A stretch of DNA of 64,000 bases from Mytilus trossulus (Eukaryota; Mollusca; Bivalvia; Mytilida; Mytilidae), in contig NC_086378.1 in the NCBI RefSeq assembly GCF_036588685.1, positions 22,979,578 through 23,043,577 of the forward strand. Reading direction: 5' to 3'. Made by a program: the position numbers and the translations under genes. The notes under the pieces were generated by a model. It saw nothing but the letters and a program-made list of their open reading frames with translations. It ran no database searches and was not told the origin of the DNA. Positions 38,527-50,800 of this stretch are shown here, one piece after another (within the stretch, counting starts at the first letter, position 1; every line of letters begins with the position of its first letter).

Positions 38527-38787
38527 TTTGAAACAAATTCATTGAAGTTGTTCAATGAAAAAACGTCATCTGTTAATATTATCAAAATCAAATATTCATA
38601 ATTTCAAAAATGAAAAGATTAAAAATCCATTTACTGAAAATCTTTCAATATTAATAGAATTTTGCAACACTCCTGTAAAATTAAAAATAGTAGAAGTAAT
38701 CACATTTGTATGACAATTCAAATTAACATATATTCTTATTCATAAACTTGCAAAACTGGAGGTTAACAATATTGTATAAATCAATGG

Positions 38788-38793
38788 TTTATT
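38788..38793 (-). promoter_or_regulatory. Candidate polyadenylation signal (AATAAA) of the SPFH gene
   Basis: On the minus strand AATAAA lies 28 bases past the TAA stop at 38821. This spacing would give a very short 3' UTR. Confidence 0.45.
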
Positions 38794-38820
38794 AAGTGTT
38801 TTTTTGTAAGTAATGGAAAT

Positions 38821-41800
38821 TTAAAAACTTGTATTGACTGTTTTCTTCACCATTTGTATCTCTTCATCAGCTGGTGGGTCTATCTGAGATATGAGATAAG
38901 CTGTCACGTCTATATCTACATCTTTCAATGTCTTTAAGTACTCTGTACTGTAGGAATCTTCACCATTTTTAAGATCTAAACAAACAAAAAATAACATTGT
39001 ACAGAAAATATGTTTAACAAAAATGTGTCCATAGAACTGGACTACCATTTTCTATGTTTATTGGACCATGCTATTGTGGTCAAAACTTTAATTTTGCATT
39101 ATTTAGGTAGATCATATCATAGGGAACATGTGTACTAAGTTTCATTTGATTTGACTTCAATTTCAACAAAAACTACCTTGACCAAAAACTTTTAACCTAA
39201 AGGGGGACAGACAGATGAATGAACAAAAGAATGGACTCACAGATCAAAAACATTATACCCCTACCTAGGTGGGGCATAAAAAATATTAAAACCCCAATCT
39301 CACATCTTAGAACATGTCCTTTCAAAAGGACATCAAATAAAATAAGAGTTTGTGTTTTGTATTCACTCTATCATCTAAATGAGGGTCTACAATGGGTTTA
39401 CAGAATAGAGAATGATAGGCTAAAACTACACAAATATGGGTTTAACAATAAAGGATAGATAAATATAAGTAAATAAACAACCCAAAAATTAAATAATGGG
39501 GCATTAAAGCTAATGCAGATAAAAAAAAACACAAGCTACACTTTGTTCAATAGGCTAAAAATATGTGCTTCAGAATTTCTTTTCAAATGCTGTAAATTCA
39601 GCAATCATTATGCATGTTATGAGATTTTAATAAATGTAAATATTAGGACTTAAAATGTTTAATAAGAACTTGAATTTTGATATCTAATAGAAATATGATA
39701 ACAAAATGAAGCTTTTCTTGAAATTGTAATAATCAATTTCATAGTTTTAAAAAATCACAATCATAATGAATAACAAAATGCTGAATTTACAAAATTGTTT
39801 TGTTCTTTTTGCATTCAAACAATAACATTTGTTATCTCATATCGCAGATCAAATGTATTCGTTCATTGTGTAATCATACGTTTTTGATTGAGTTAAGTCT
39901 GCCAATTGATATTTTATCGTGTGTTTTTCTATGTTGTGATGTTATGCTATTGTTTCAGAAAAAGGAAGAAGGTTTGGATCCATTAAAACGTTTAATCCCG
40001 CTGCAAATGTTTGCACCTGTCCTAAGTCAGGAATCTAATGTACAGTAGTTGTCATTTGTTTATGTAATATATACGTGTTTCTCATTCCTTGTTTTGTTTA
40101 TATAGATTAGACCGTTGGTTTTCCTGTTTGAATGGTTTTACACTAGTAATTTTGGGGCCCTTTATATCTTGTTGTTCGGTGTGAGCCAAGGCTCCGTGTT
40201 GAAGGCCGTACTTTAACCTATAATGGTTAACTTTTATAAATTGTTATTTGGATGGAGAGTTGTCTCATTGGCACTCACACCACATCTTCCTATATCTATA
40301 TAAAACCTTATCAGTGTATGTCTTTATACCAGTGATCAGTGTATGTCTTTATACCAGTGATCAGTGTTTGTCTTTATACCAGTGATCAGTGTTTGTCTTT
40401 ATACCAGTGATCAGTGTATGTCTTTATACCAGTGATCAGTGTATGTCTTTATACCAGTGATCAGTGTTTGTCTTTATACCAGTGATCAGTGTATGTCTTT
40501 ATACCAGTGATCAGTGTTTGTCTTTATACCAGTGATCAGTGTTTGTCTTTATACCAGTGATCAGTGTATGTCTTTATACCAGTGATCAGTGTATGTCTTT
40601 ATACCAGTGATCAGTGTATGTCTTTATACCAGTGATCAGTGTATGTCTTTATACCAGTGATCAGTGTATGTCTTTATACCAGTGATCAGTGTATGTCTTT
40701 ATACCAGTGATCAGTGTTTGTCTTTATACCAGTGATCAGTGTTTGTCTTTATACCAGTGATCAGTGTATGTCTTTATACCAGTGATCAGTGTTTGTCTTT
40801 ATACCAGTGATCAGTGTATGTCTTTATACCAGTGATCAGTGTATGTCTTTATACCAGTGATCAGTGTATGTCTTTAAACCAGTGATCAGTGTTTGTCTTT
40901 ATACCAGTGATCAGTGTATGTCTTTATACCAGTGATCAGTGTATGTCTTTATACCAGTGATCAGTGTTTGTCTTTATACCAGTGATCAGTGTTTGTCTTT
41001 ATACCAGTGATCAGTGTATGTCTTTATACCAGTGATCAGTGTATGTCTTTATACCAGTGATCAGTGTTTGTCTTTATACCAGTGATCAGTGTTTGTCTTT
41101 ATACCAGTGATCAGTGTTTGTCTTTATACCTAATTTTGCTTTGGTCATTAGTGATCTGACTTGTAGTCCTTGTTGTTGCTCTAAATTCCTGATCTCTAAA
41201 TTGTGCGTCTGCTTCAGAACGGACATCTTTTGTTTGTGATCCTGTTTCTCTTTTTCCATTTCCTGAACTAAAAGAAAAAGATGCAAAAGTAGAATTTAAG
41301 GAACATATTTAGTATTGTCTTGTGAGCATTTGCCTTTGACTAATGCACCAATTTTCAAAGATTAAACATATGAATTTGATACTTTTAATATTTAATAAAC
41401 AGCACAAGATTCCTCTTTTGTCTGACAACTTTTTATTTTATGCCACTATTTTTCTAACCTCCCGCTATGCCAAAATTAATATTAGTCTGGAAAATTTCAA
41501 TTTGAGGATACTTTTGACAAATATTGAATATTTCTTAGCCAATTATTTCTTTGGAATTCTAAAATATTTACAATCCTGAAGAATATAAATTCAGAAAACA
41601 CACTTAACATGGTTGTTTACCATGATTTTACAAAGCATTGTACCAGCAGACATAAGTGTGTCTGTTTCTTAACCATGTTAGTAAAAGTTATATTTTTCGA
41701 AATTGTTATTAATAATTCTCATCAATTTTTTCTCTAAAACTACATTGCACAAAGGAATATCACTTAATGAACATTTGTATCTAATAATGGTCCTCCTTGA

Positions 41801-44800
41801 AGATGCTTTTCTTTATTTTACAAGTTTTGTCCTAATGTTAAAATATTTCTTTCCAACTGCTCAAAACAAGGATTTCAGAGGAATGATGTCTTATCTAGAA
41901 TGTAATCATTTCATTTAAAACACAAATACAACCAATATTTTACCTAATTTAGCTCTCTCTTGTTCTTTTGTAATCTTAAGATCAGCAAGTTTTTGTTTTT
42001 GTTCTTCTATTTCTACATTTAATCTCAACTGGGTTCTAGACTCAATTGCACTGCTTTGCATGGCCTGAAAGTAAAGCATTTACATAAATATTATCAACAT
42101 CACATTAGTGCCACTTAAATTAAATTTTTCATAGATAAAATCAAGACACATAATGTTCATGAATCAAAGTCTTTTTTAAAAGTACAAAGAATAAACCTTT
42201 TTTGCACAAGACTAATAAATATACTTATAAATTGTTTATTAAGAATTTGTAATGAAAAGTTAAAAAATTAATGTTTGAATGATACAAAAATTTTAATGTT
42301 AAGTTCAGTTTACACTAGAATTGCTGAATCCTTTATCTAAAATTGTTAACTAGAATGCTCAATTCGAATACATTTTCTAGTTTTAATTAGTTTGACCTGT
42401 AACTGTTCACTGGCATGGTAACCTCTAAATACAACTTTCTGTATAGTGTAACCGATTCTATCAGCCCTCTGTAGCAATTGTGAGTAGCTCTTCAATTCAG
42501 ATAATCTATGTGTCTGTTTTAAAAAGTCTTCAAATCTGAAAAAAAAAGCAGTATTTTTGATATGAATCTGCACAAACGACATTTTGACAAATAACTTTGA
42601 TATATATAATGTATGTAAACAATTTTAAACTCTGCCACTTTTAAGTACATCTAATAAATCTAGAATGCAGTATTTTTAGGATGTGGTTGAAGACTTAATA
42701 ACTTTCTTTTCACGATGTTGGTCACTTACAATTCTGGCAATTACACAAGAAGAAGCAATTAACAATGCATTTTGTCTTCTAAATTTTAAATATAGCCTAT
42801 AAAATATTTGTGACCACATCAACTAATGCAGAGTCTGGAGGAAGTATACTGTGAAAGTACTTTAATTCGTGGGTATCAATTTTGGTTGTTTGAGCAATAT
42901 TTACATGTTCGTGGGTTTTCAAATTCGTTGATTTTAGTTTTCTAAAAAAAAAAAAAATTGAAAAATTAAAGCCTTTAGAAAAGAAGGTTACAAATAGTCT
43001 GGATTAAAGGAAATTGCAAAGTAAACATTAACCCCTGTAAATAACACTAACTAACCCATGATAAAGTGATCAACAGATAAAAGACCATCAAAGGTGTTAA
43101 TTAGGCCATAAACATGTCACCTAAAGAAAACAGTAACATAAACAAATGTTATAAACGTATCTTGAATTATCAAAATCAAGCCCAGCATGAAGTTATTATT
43201 TCCCACATGTACGAGAACTATGAGAATATAAAATGAACACTACTGGAATATCAATACTGGAAATCTGACTTTCGTAGATCAAAATTATGACAATTGTTGT
43301 TTTATTTCGTTGGACACTTAAATTCGTGGATAAAGTCATCCATGAAAACCAGGAAAATTGGTACCCCATGAATAAAAGTACTTTCACAGTATGATAATGC
43401 TAGAGGAACATTTTTTGTACTTATTTACACATATTCTTTTTCAACTTAATATAATTCTACAGTAACTTTTTTTATGGACTCCTGCATTTCTTTCTGCATA
43501 AAAACCAAAAGTTGCAGGCTGTGATCATTTCTGTTTTAAAGGTATGAAAACAAGAGTGTACACATTGCCATGCTAAGCATACCTTGGCACTGAAAGACAT
43601 CAGAATACAGGAAGTGCAGAAATAGGTGTATGGCAGATAAAAAAAAGTTGTTAACCTTTATAACTCATCACTGTCAAGCAATTGACCAAATCCAAAGTCA
43701 TTGTACATGTAGTGTTACAGAAATGTTCAAGTTCTTGATTTTTACTGTCTATATCATTTAAGTTTTTGCATTGTGGCACATCATAACATTATACTTTATT
43801 TTTCCTGTTTTAAACTCTTTATTTATTTTAAAGATTCAGTATACTTTACCTATAGAATATAGTTTTAAAGGATTAAAATCTAGTTAATCATTAAAAATCG
43901 AAATAAAACTTACGTAATTCTACCAGAAAATGCAATGACATCTGAGCACACAGCACTGAAAAAGAAAATAAACTATCCGTATTTTTGTAACTAATAATAC
44001 AGATATATTCAAGATCTTTATTGTAGTCTTTATTAAAAATTTCCAAAGAACTTTTTCAAATCCTCATTTTTTATGTTAAAAAACAGTAGGTAAAATAATT
44101 TACAGTTGGCAAATTACATACATATCAAAACTTTATCTTTATTGTCAACATGTTTCGCCGATTAGATCGGCTTCATTAGGACAAAGTATACAGAATTAAA
44201 AGATGCAGTTTACTTAAGTGTTGTTGTCAATGTAGTGGTATTTGAATATTTTTTTTATCTGACACCCTGCATATCATCTGGTATCAACTTAAGGGAACTC
44301 TACCAGCACAAAACATAGGAGGCGTTGGTTCAGCAGCTCTTTATTTTTTTTTTTTTTATATATATCAAAACTTTATACATCTATATAGTATATATATATA
44401 TATATATCACAGAAAACATTATACATCTGTTTACTCAGGGTAAAACCACACATTTTTCGAATAAATTAATGCTTCTAAATTCAACTGTACTCACTTAATC
44501 ATATCAGCAATTGGATCTTGTGTTGTATCCAGCTGAAAAAAAGGACAGATATTCTGTGTTATTCAAATGTGTTTTATTGAATTTGCATTTTTTCTTTTCG
44601 TTTAGATAAAAAAATACATGTTATAAGAAGGCATTTCATTATCATACTTTTCCTGTTTTAGTTTGTCAAACACACACACACAAACTTGAAAAAAAATACC
44701 TTGACCAAGAGGAGATGACTCTGGAAATGTTCCATTCAGGTTAGCAATAAAGGGTAAAGGGGTTGTTGCAGTCACATAGTTGGAACTCTCAAGATAAAAC

Positions 44801-47800
44801 ACAGGTATGAACAAAAGTTTCTTTGGTTATAATTAATTGGTTTATCTTATCTGTCAGAGTGAAATCAGGACCTTTTCCTCATGTTCCTCAAGCTAAGGAT
44901 TACACAATAAGACAAAATCAAGTTGGCAGTGAACATCATTTGAGCATATACCATACTGTTCTTGAGATGAATTTGTACTTAGGTTTAAGGATTTCCTTTT
45001 GAAATAACTGACAGTACACATCAAATTTACTGTACTATCATAAAATAGAGAAAATTTCTTAACTGAGCTGGATTAATTCTACATTAAATGGTCTTCAACA
45101 ATGGCTTCCTCAACCAACTAGAGGCTCTAAAGAGCCTGTGTCGCTCACCTTGGTCTATGTGCATATTAAACAAAGGACACAAATGGATTCATGACAAAAT
45201 TGTATTTTGGTGATGGTGATGTGTTTGAAGTTCTTACTTTACTGAACGTTCTTGCTTCTTACAATTATATCTATAATGAACCTTGCCCATTAGTTACAGA
45301 GAAAAATATTTGGTTAAAATTTACATAAATTTACAGAATTAATGAAAATTGTTAAAAATTGACTATAAAGGGCAATAACTCCTTAAGGGGTCAATTGACC
45401 ATTAAGGTCATGTTGACTTATTTGTAGATCTTACTTTGCTGTTTACAGTTTATCTCTATCTATAATAGTATTCAAGATAATAACCAAAAACGGCAAAATT
45501 TCTTTAAAAATTACCAATTGGAGGGCAGCAAGCCAACAACCGATTGTCCAATTCATCTGAAAATTTCAGGGCAGATAGATATTGACCTGATAAACATTTT
45601 TATCCCATGTCAAATTTCCTCAAAATGCTTTGGTTTTTGAGTTATAAGCCAAAAACTGCATTTTACCCCTATGTTCTATTTTTAGCCGTGGCGGCCATCT
45701 TGGTTGGTTGACCGGGTCACGCCACACATTTTTTAAACTAGATACCCCAAAGATGATTGTGGCCAAGTTTGGATTAATTTGGCTCAGTAGTTTCAGAGGA
45801 GAAGATTTTTGTAAAAGATTACTTAGATTTATGAAAAATGGTTAAAAATAGACTATAAAGGGCAATAACTCCTAAAGGGTCAACTGACCATTTCGGTCAT
45901 GTTGACTTATTTGTAAATCTAACTTTGCTGAACATTATTACTGTTTACAGTTTATCTCTATCTATAATAATATTCAAGATAATAACCAAAAACAGCAAAA
46001 TTTCCTCAAAATTACCAATTCAGGGGCAGCAACCCAACAACAGGTTTAACCGATTCATCTGAAAATTTCAGGGCAGATAGATCTTGACCTGATAAACATT
46101 TTCACCCCATGTCAGATTTCCTCTAAATGCTTTGGTTTTTGAGTTATAAGCCAAAAACTGCATTTTACCCCTATGTTCTATTTTTAGCCGTGGCGGCCAT
46201 CTTGGTTGGATGACCGGGTCACGCCACACATTTTTTAAACTAGATACCCCAATGATGATTGTGGCCAAGTTTGGTTTGATTTGGCCCAGGAGTTTCAGAG
46301 GAGAAGATTTTTGTAAAAGCTAACGCATGACGACAACGACAGACGCCGGACGCCAAGTGATGAGAAAAGCTCACTTGGCCCTTTAGGCCAGGTGAGCTAA
46401 TAAAAACTGGAAAATCTCAACATCATATTTTTTATAATTAGCTTTTTTTTATTCATTGAACATTCAAAATAACCATTTATTATAACAATAACGGAACTGA
46501 ATAATATTTTTGTTTTTACATGTATCAATAAAACATACCATTTTTATCACGTCTTTAAGTTCATAGAATATCATCAGTTTGACTGTTATCATTGTGTCAT
46601 CAAGAGTTCTTACTTCTTTCACCTGCCAATGAAAAACAATCAATTTACATGTTATATGAGTTAAAATTACATCTCAGTTTCCTAGGCCATCTAGACATCT
46701 AAACAAACTATTCCATCATAGTTATTTTCAGCTACTCATGCAATTGGTAAGGATTCGGGAATTGTGTGTGATGTTTTTGTTTTTGTGAAAATTGCAACCA
46801 GATAAGTCCTAAAACTAAATACCATGCACTTCAAATTTTAATAGAATTATTTCTATGCAGCATGCCAAGAATGAAAAATGATAAATCTCTTAATTATGTG
46901 TATTGTTCAATAACTCCAATAAGGAAACGTTCATTTAACTTCAAGAGAGGGGTTATAATTTTTTGCTAAAATAATATTCTAGTCCCCAATTCAATGAAAA
47001 AATATTGTGGTCAGGTAGATGGCAATAAAATTATTCTGGATCCAGATTTTCCCCATACCTTATTATGTTAAATTTTGAAAGAAAAAAAAATTTGATTGAC
47101 AGTGTCAAAAAAAAAAACGTTTGCATTTTGCATGAACAAAAATTTCTGTCTTAGACAAAAAAACAGAACCCCCACTTTGAATTTAAATGGTTGCTCCCTT
47201 ATAAATTTAGAATTATAATGGACTATTACATGAAAAATAACACCTACATTATAGTAGAACTGATCTGGTATAACTGCTAATTGTTGAAATTTATAAAATC
47301 CTGGAATCATCCTTGTTTTGTCTTTAGCATCACATCCGTGCCAACTAAATTGATGTAACCTACAAAAAAAAAATATATATCACAATACAAGTAAACACAA
47401 TATTACAATATCATGATTAAGATTTTAATAAATGGGGAAGGTGTCCATGGGACACAGGTGATACCCTCGCTTGCATATAAAGTTATAAAGGGACATAACT
47501 CAAGAATGTTAAAAGTAACACTTCCTAAATTTGTACTTGATCTGTGCCAAAATACATACAAACTAGTTCTAAATTAACTTCTTTAAAATAAGTGACAAAA
47601 CGTTTGGTTTTTAAAATTGAAATTTACAACGATGAAATTTAAACCATTAACATTCTTTTTCTTGCATTCATGTATATTGTACAAATTTACAATTTTTTTA
47701 TTGTAAGATTGTAAGATTAATGTATGATATCTTTGTTTCTTTCTTCAAAATTGATCTGTATTGAAGACATGACACATATATTGAAGAGAGGTTATATAGG

Positions 47801-50800
47801 ACACACATTACAATGAGGATAAGTAAGAAAGTTATCCAATTGCAACGATACTTAAGTAGAAGTGAGATGGTATACAAATAAGAGAGGAAGCTCACAACAA
47901 CTCGTGTGCAAATCAGTACAATATCAGTGAAGCAACATCTTCTTTTTTATGTTCAATTGACACAATAAGCTAACCATTCCTCTGCTTCTGGTACAAACAC
48001 AGACGGACCTTGAATTACTCTCCTCTGGACATCTGAGTCTTTAAGACGTTTGTAAACAACAACCATGTGATTGGCATCTATCTTTATAGCCTGGTTTACT
48101 TCTATACTTTCTACCAGGAGAGGATTACAAAACATCTTACACGGTCTGAAAACAAAATTAAAATCAAATGTTATAGATTTTATACATACCCATAGTTTAC
48201 AATAAGCACATTTTATGTTTCTTTAGTTCATGGTTGAAGGCATCATAAAGAGTTACAACTTCTGTATTATGTATTGTTTCCATAATATGATTAAATATAC
48301 TTTTTTCTTTCTTTCTATTCTCGGTTTGAAAAAAAACCTCTTTTAACTCAATGATTTATAATTTTATTTGAAATTTAAAACAGCAGCCCTTAGACAATTA
48401 ATGTTAGACAATTTAATATATTATTTCTTGTTCCCTCAATGAAAAATTCTCCATTAGCATTTTTCTATTATGCATCCTGATTTAAAAATGAGCAAAGGAA
48501 CTCTTCCCAAAAAAAAAATTTGTTATCTTGGTGTAATCAGTGGTGAACTGAATTTTACACCTATGTTAAAAATGCATACACCCTTTGGCTAAGCCTCAGG
48601 CCTGCCGTTAGGGTGTATGAATTATCCGTACTGGTGTTAAATTCTGTACACTCCTGATTTAGTTTTCTATTTTGTGTTTTGTGAACAATTGTTTGACTGT
48701 TTGTCTTTTTTCTTTTTTAGATTAATGTGCTTACATGTAGTTGAAACAATATTTTACAATCCTGATGCATTTAAGAGCATCTGTTTACCCTTCCAGAGCA
48801 CTTGAGATCACTCCAAGTTTTGAGTTGGGGTTGTGTTGCTAAGACTTTAGTTTTCTATATGTAGTGTCTTGTGTTCTCTTGTTTGTCTTTTTTCTTTTTT
48901 TAGCCATGGCTTGGTCAAATTTATTTTTGACTTATGAGCATAAATGTCCATGATGTCCCTCTGGTATCTTTCACCTCTCTTTTTTAGACTCACTAGTTCC
49001 AAAAAGATGAGTCCAGAAAGATTCGCATGTGTTCAGGACTCATGGAATTGCCTTAAATAATAAGAACCCAGATGAGATATGTGAATACATTTACTGTGGA
49101 TTCATTATTATTTGTTGGATATAAATTTTCGTGGTTACAGATGAACCACGAATACAAATGTTCAACAAATCACACATTTTCTAAAGGCTTTGTATACATA
49201 GATTTTCTAAACCACGAAATCAAATGAATCCACAGTATGATGCATGACAATCCATGGATTTTTCTAGCTAAATATTATCTGAGATAAAGAATGAATAGAA
49301 TAATCTAAATGATAAAATCGTGGGTTCAAACATTTGGCAGTCAATGACATACCCTCTTTTGTTGGTAACATTTCCATCTATGTCTTTGACAACAAGATAA
49401 TCGTACAAATCGGCTGTAAATAGCTTCAGGTATGTCAACCTTTCCCGATAAAGAAAAATCTGAAATAAATAAAATAACATTCCAAACATTATTTTTATAT
49501 ACAATTTTTGAATACATCTTTACATGTTAAAATAAAAAAAAAAATCACTGTCAATAGACAACTTTTGAGTTCGAAGCATTTCCGTCAAAAACTCTGGTTT
49601 TAGTGAACATCATTCGTGCATTTAGGGGCATCGTCACTTCCGTTCCAATGTTGAGAGAGTGGCCAGGAAAACTAGAATATTATATTGCACGAACTATTGG
49701 GCAAATTAAATTCTAATAATTGACAATCAGCTCTGCTGTCATTATAGTCCATCAGCTAGTTCTCAAAAGCGCGCTAGTTAAGGAGTTTGTGTTACACCCC
49801 AGGGTACCGCGATTTTTTTTGATAGAATTCAACTTAATTATCTTATTGATAAAATACAAGGTGTTAGACTAAAAAAAAAGTGTCCAAAAGAGGAGTAAAA
49901 ACGTCCCTTCCAATGGTCCCCTCATTTAGCAATCACGACTAAGTAATTTTTAATTAAAAATTTTAATATAAAGCATTTAAATTTTTTTAAAGTATACGTT
50001 TAAACAACTAAAACAGATACAAAACTATCATATTAAATGTAACTCGGGAGATTTTTGGTTTACAAATTTGTTTTTTTTTACATGACAAACAATCCATTTT
50101 TTTTGGTTCAAATTAAGGCATATTTTCTTAAAGTAATTCGTTATACAATTACCCGTTTTAGTTAACTAAACTTGAGAATTAATCATTATGCAATGTTTAA
50201 TTCATTTTCAGTATTTATATATCGTCTAAAATATGAATTATTTAATAAAATATATGTACGTGCAAATACTCGTGAAATACCGGAAATCATCAAATTACCG
50301 CCTTTGATTCAGTATACAACATGTACAATGTATTCACACATAAGCATTATCAATTTGCAACTGAATTGTCGATTCATGATGTTTTTGTGAGACAAATTAT
50401 TTTATGAAGTGAATGTGAAACGAAATATTGAGTTCAGAAAAGGTGCACTCTATCGACCTCAATAAAGGTGTGCTTGATAACAAATTGTGTTTTAGCTATG
50501 TAGTGATTGACTTACGATTGTTAAGTCATTCAATCGACAAACATCGCTTTGAACGAACGTCAAATAGCCAGTTGTGGGATTTGGTAATACTTTTTACTTT
50601 CTTAGGTTTCTTAGAGATGCAAAAAAAAAATGGTTTTGTTGGTTTTAAATCTGATAAACGTTGGTTGCTAAATCATTTTTTTGTAATTGCACATGAAAGA
50701 GCTTCAATATCCTTAAAATGTCGAGATTTGGTAGGAATGGTTGACCCTGAAACATCCGCTCAAAAAGAACTCAGAAAAACTCGAATGAAGCGAGATGAAT

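Larger units (their letters stand above)
32434..38787. other. Intergenic region between the convergent TIMP-like and SPFH genes
   Basis: Repeats at 32690 and 33835 and inverted-repeat elements at 35415 and 38212. The rest, notably 34150-35400 and 36000-38200, is AT-rich with no coding pattern. Confidence 0.6.

Noticed and set aside
40311-41130. Array resembling CRISPR
   Set aside because: Units are direct 25-bp tandem copies with no unique spacers, inside an intron of an animal gene.
42346-42582. SPFH exon 8 ORF as a gene of its own
   Set aside because: Its ends are splice sites in phase with neighbouring exons.
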